Of a stretch of DNA of 5,529 nt, positions 4,498-5,529 are shown piece by piece; position 1 is the stretch's first letter, and each line of letters starts with the position of its first letter. The stretch covers positions 1-5,529 of the forward strand of contig CALEKY010000075.1 of NCBI GenBank assembly GCA_937902995.1, read 5' to 3'. The notes under the pieces were generated by a model that saw only the letters and a program-made list of their open reading frames with translations, had not been told where the DNA came from and ran no database searches. Source of the DNA: an uncultured Sinobacteraceae bacterium. GTDB lineage: Bacteria > Pseudomonadota > Gammaproteobacteria > Steroidobacterales > Steroidobacteraceae. The translations under genes were made by a program, and so were the position numbers.

Positions 4498-5180
4498 TGC
4501 GGCCGGGACTGCTGCAACTCGCTCGACTCGTCGTGATGCGCGACCTGCGGTTGGCGATTCGCCATTTCGACCAGGTCATGCAGCCGCTCATTTTCTTCGC
4601 GATCGTCGTCACGCTGTTTCCGCTGGCGATCAGCCCGGTGATCGAGGACCTGCGGAAAATCGCGCCGGGCGTCGTTTGGGTCGCGGCCATGCTGGCTTCG
4701 CTGATCGCCCTCGAATCCTTGTTTCGTGCCGATGTCGAAGACGGCACGATGGAGCAGTGGGTCGTCTCGGCGCAGCCGTTGTCCGTGCTCTTGTTGGCGA
4801 AGACGTTCGCGCATTGGCTGTTGGCAGGATTGCCGCTCGTCATCGCCGCGCCGTTCGTCGGAACTGCGCTGGGTATTCCATGGTCTGTATGGCCAGTCCT
4901 GACCGGTTCGCTTGCCCTCGGGACCGGCTGCCTCAGCATTCTCGGTGGAATCGGCGCCGCGTTGACCGTCAGTATGCGGCGAGGTAGCGCTTTGTTGGCG
5001 CTACTCGTGCTGCCGATCGAAATCCCTGTCTTGATTTTCGGGGCCCGGGCAGTCGATCTGGCGATGCAGGGCGAATCCGTGGTCGGTCCGCTAAACTTGC
5101 TCGCGGCGATGCTGCTGCTGTTCCTCAGCCTCGGCCCGCTCGCCATGGCCGCCGCGATGAAAATCAGCGTGGAATCATGA
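4497..5180 (+). CDS. ccmB: CcmB, membrane subunit of the CcmABCD complex
   Basis: A 227-aa integral inner-membrane protein that forms the permease part of the CcmA-CcmB ABC module in system I cytochrome c biogenesis. About six hydrophobic segments are seen, near 29-48, 56-74, 96-122, 130-157, 163-184 and 195-220. Conserved CcmB features are FFAIVVTLFPLA (33-44), LESLFRADVEDGTMEQW (72-88, the cytoplasmic loop matching the LDRLFxxDxEDGxLEQ pattern) and LPIEIPVLIFGA (172-183). The length matches the family (about 220). The ATG at 4497 overlaps the ccmA stop by one base (TGATG), which fixes this start and implies translational coupling. The end overlaps ccmC by 4 nt. Confidence 0.95.
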   Translation: MRPGLLQLARLVVMRDLRLAIRHFDQVMQPLIFFAIVVTLFPLAISPVIEDLRKIAPGVVWVAAMLASLIALESLFRADVEDGTMEQWVVSAQPLSVLLLAKTFAHWLLAGLPLVIAAPFVGTALGIPWSVWPVLTGSLALGTGCLSILGGIGAALTVSMRRGSALLALLVLPIEIPVLIFGARAVDLAMQGESVVGPLNLLAAMLLLFLSLGPLAMAAAMKISVES

Positions 5181-5529
5181 CCTCCAATACCGAATCCCAG
5201 CTCAGTGCGACGCAGCGATCAGGATCGCGCTGGCTGTGGTTCCACAAGCTGTCGTCTCCGCCTTACGCCTTCGCGACGGCTGGCCGTTTGCGTCCGTGGT
5301 TCCTGGGATTTTCCTTGGCCCTGATGGCGGTGGGGCTCTGGGGCGGGCTGGTGATGGCGCCGCCCGATTATCAGCAAAAAGACGCCTTTCGCATTATTTA
5401 TGTACACGTTCCATCGGCCATCCTGTCGCTGCAGGTCTACGTGATCATGGCCGTCGCGGCGGCGATCGGCTTGATCTGGCGGATCAAGCTGGCGCACGCA
5501 CTGGCCGCTGCCGTCGCTCCGCTCGGGGC
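5177..5529 (+). CDS. ccmC: CcmC, haem-binding protein of cytochrome c maturation (5' part)
   Basis: The first 117 codons of ccmC, open to the right edge of the window with no stop. CcmC is a polytopic inner-membrane protein of the haem-handling family that holds haem with two histidines and a tryptophan-rich WWD loop and loads it onto CcmE. Seen here: a polar head (1-20), WLWFHKLSSPPYAF (19-32), a first membrane helix (about 41-60), then APPDYQQKDAFRIIYVHVPSA (61-81). H77 in this stretch corresponds to the haem-ligand His60 of E. coli CcmC. A second helix (about 80-101) ends in WRIKLAHALA. The WWD motif and the second histidine lie beyond the window. The ATG at 5177 overlaps the ccmB stop as ATGA. 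Compared with E. coli this start adds about 17 N-terminal residues, but no later ATG precedes the conserved part. Confidence 0.95.
   Translation, partial: MTSNTESQLSATQRSGSRWLWFHKLSSPPYAFATAGRLRPWFLGFSLALMAVGLWGGLVMAPPDYQQKDAFRIIYVHVPSAILSLQVYVIMAVAAAIGLIWRIKLAHALAAAVAPLG

Overview
The window looks like chromosomal DNA of a GC-rich, Gram-negative gammaproteobacterium. Xanthomonadales/Lysobacteraceae-like is my best guess, not a proven placement. The reasons are the gammaproteobacterial tRNA set, an EmrA/EmrB-type inner-membrane efflux pair, a system I cytochrome c maturation (ccmABC) operon, and a short (C/G)CCCAAG heptamer tandem of a kind I associate with intergenic DNA in that group.

Layout from left to right. 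(1) Positions 1-181 hold the 3' part of a tRNA-Gly(GCC) and a complete tRNA-Cys(GCA), separated by a terminator-like hairpin. (2) Positions 182-337 are non-coding. They hold a weak hairpin, the heptamer tandem, and a promoter overlapped by two matching palindromes centred 21 bp apart. (3) Positions 338-3632 form a three-gene operon: a MarR-family repressor, emrA (membrane fusion protein) and emrB (14-TM DHA2-type MFS pump). The first two genes overlap by 17 nt, and the second and third are 12 nt apart. (4) A tRNA-Leu(UAA) lies on the minus strand at 3656-3742 and converges on emrB. (5) A 116-bp divergent promoter region follows. (6) Positions 3859 to the right edge hold ccmA, ccmB and the start of ccmC, which overlap by 1 and 4 nt.

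How the parts work together. The MarR protein probably represses its own operon by binding the twin palindromes: one fills the gap between the -35 and -10 boxes and the other is centred on its own ATG. A ligand, probably a toxic amphipathic compound or an uncoupler, would release it so that EmrAB is made. EmrB exports the drug through the inner membrane and EmrA carries it across the periplasm to an outer-membrane channel that is not encoded here. CcmA and CcmB are the ATPase and membrane subunit of the CcmABCD complex, and CcmC passes haem to CcmE for cytochrome c assembly.

I found no wholly new system, CRISPR array, insertion sequence or phage gene. The most informative signals are the repressor's twin operator with an apparently leaderless start, and the tRNA arrangement. 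Gly(GCC), Cys(GCA) and Leu(UAA) are the same three tRNAs that form the glyW-cysT-leuZ cluster in E. coli. Here the efflux operon sits between the second and third, and the third is inverted.
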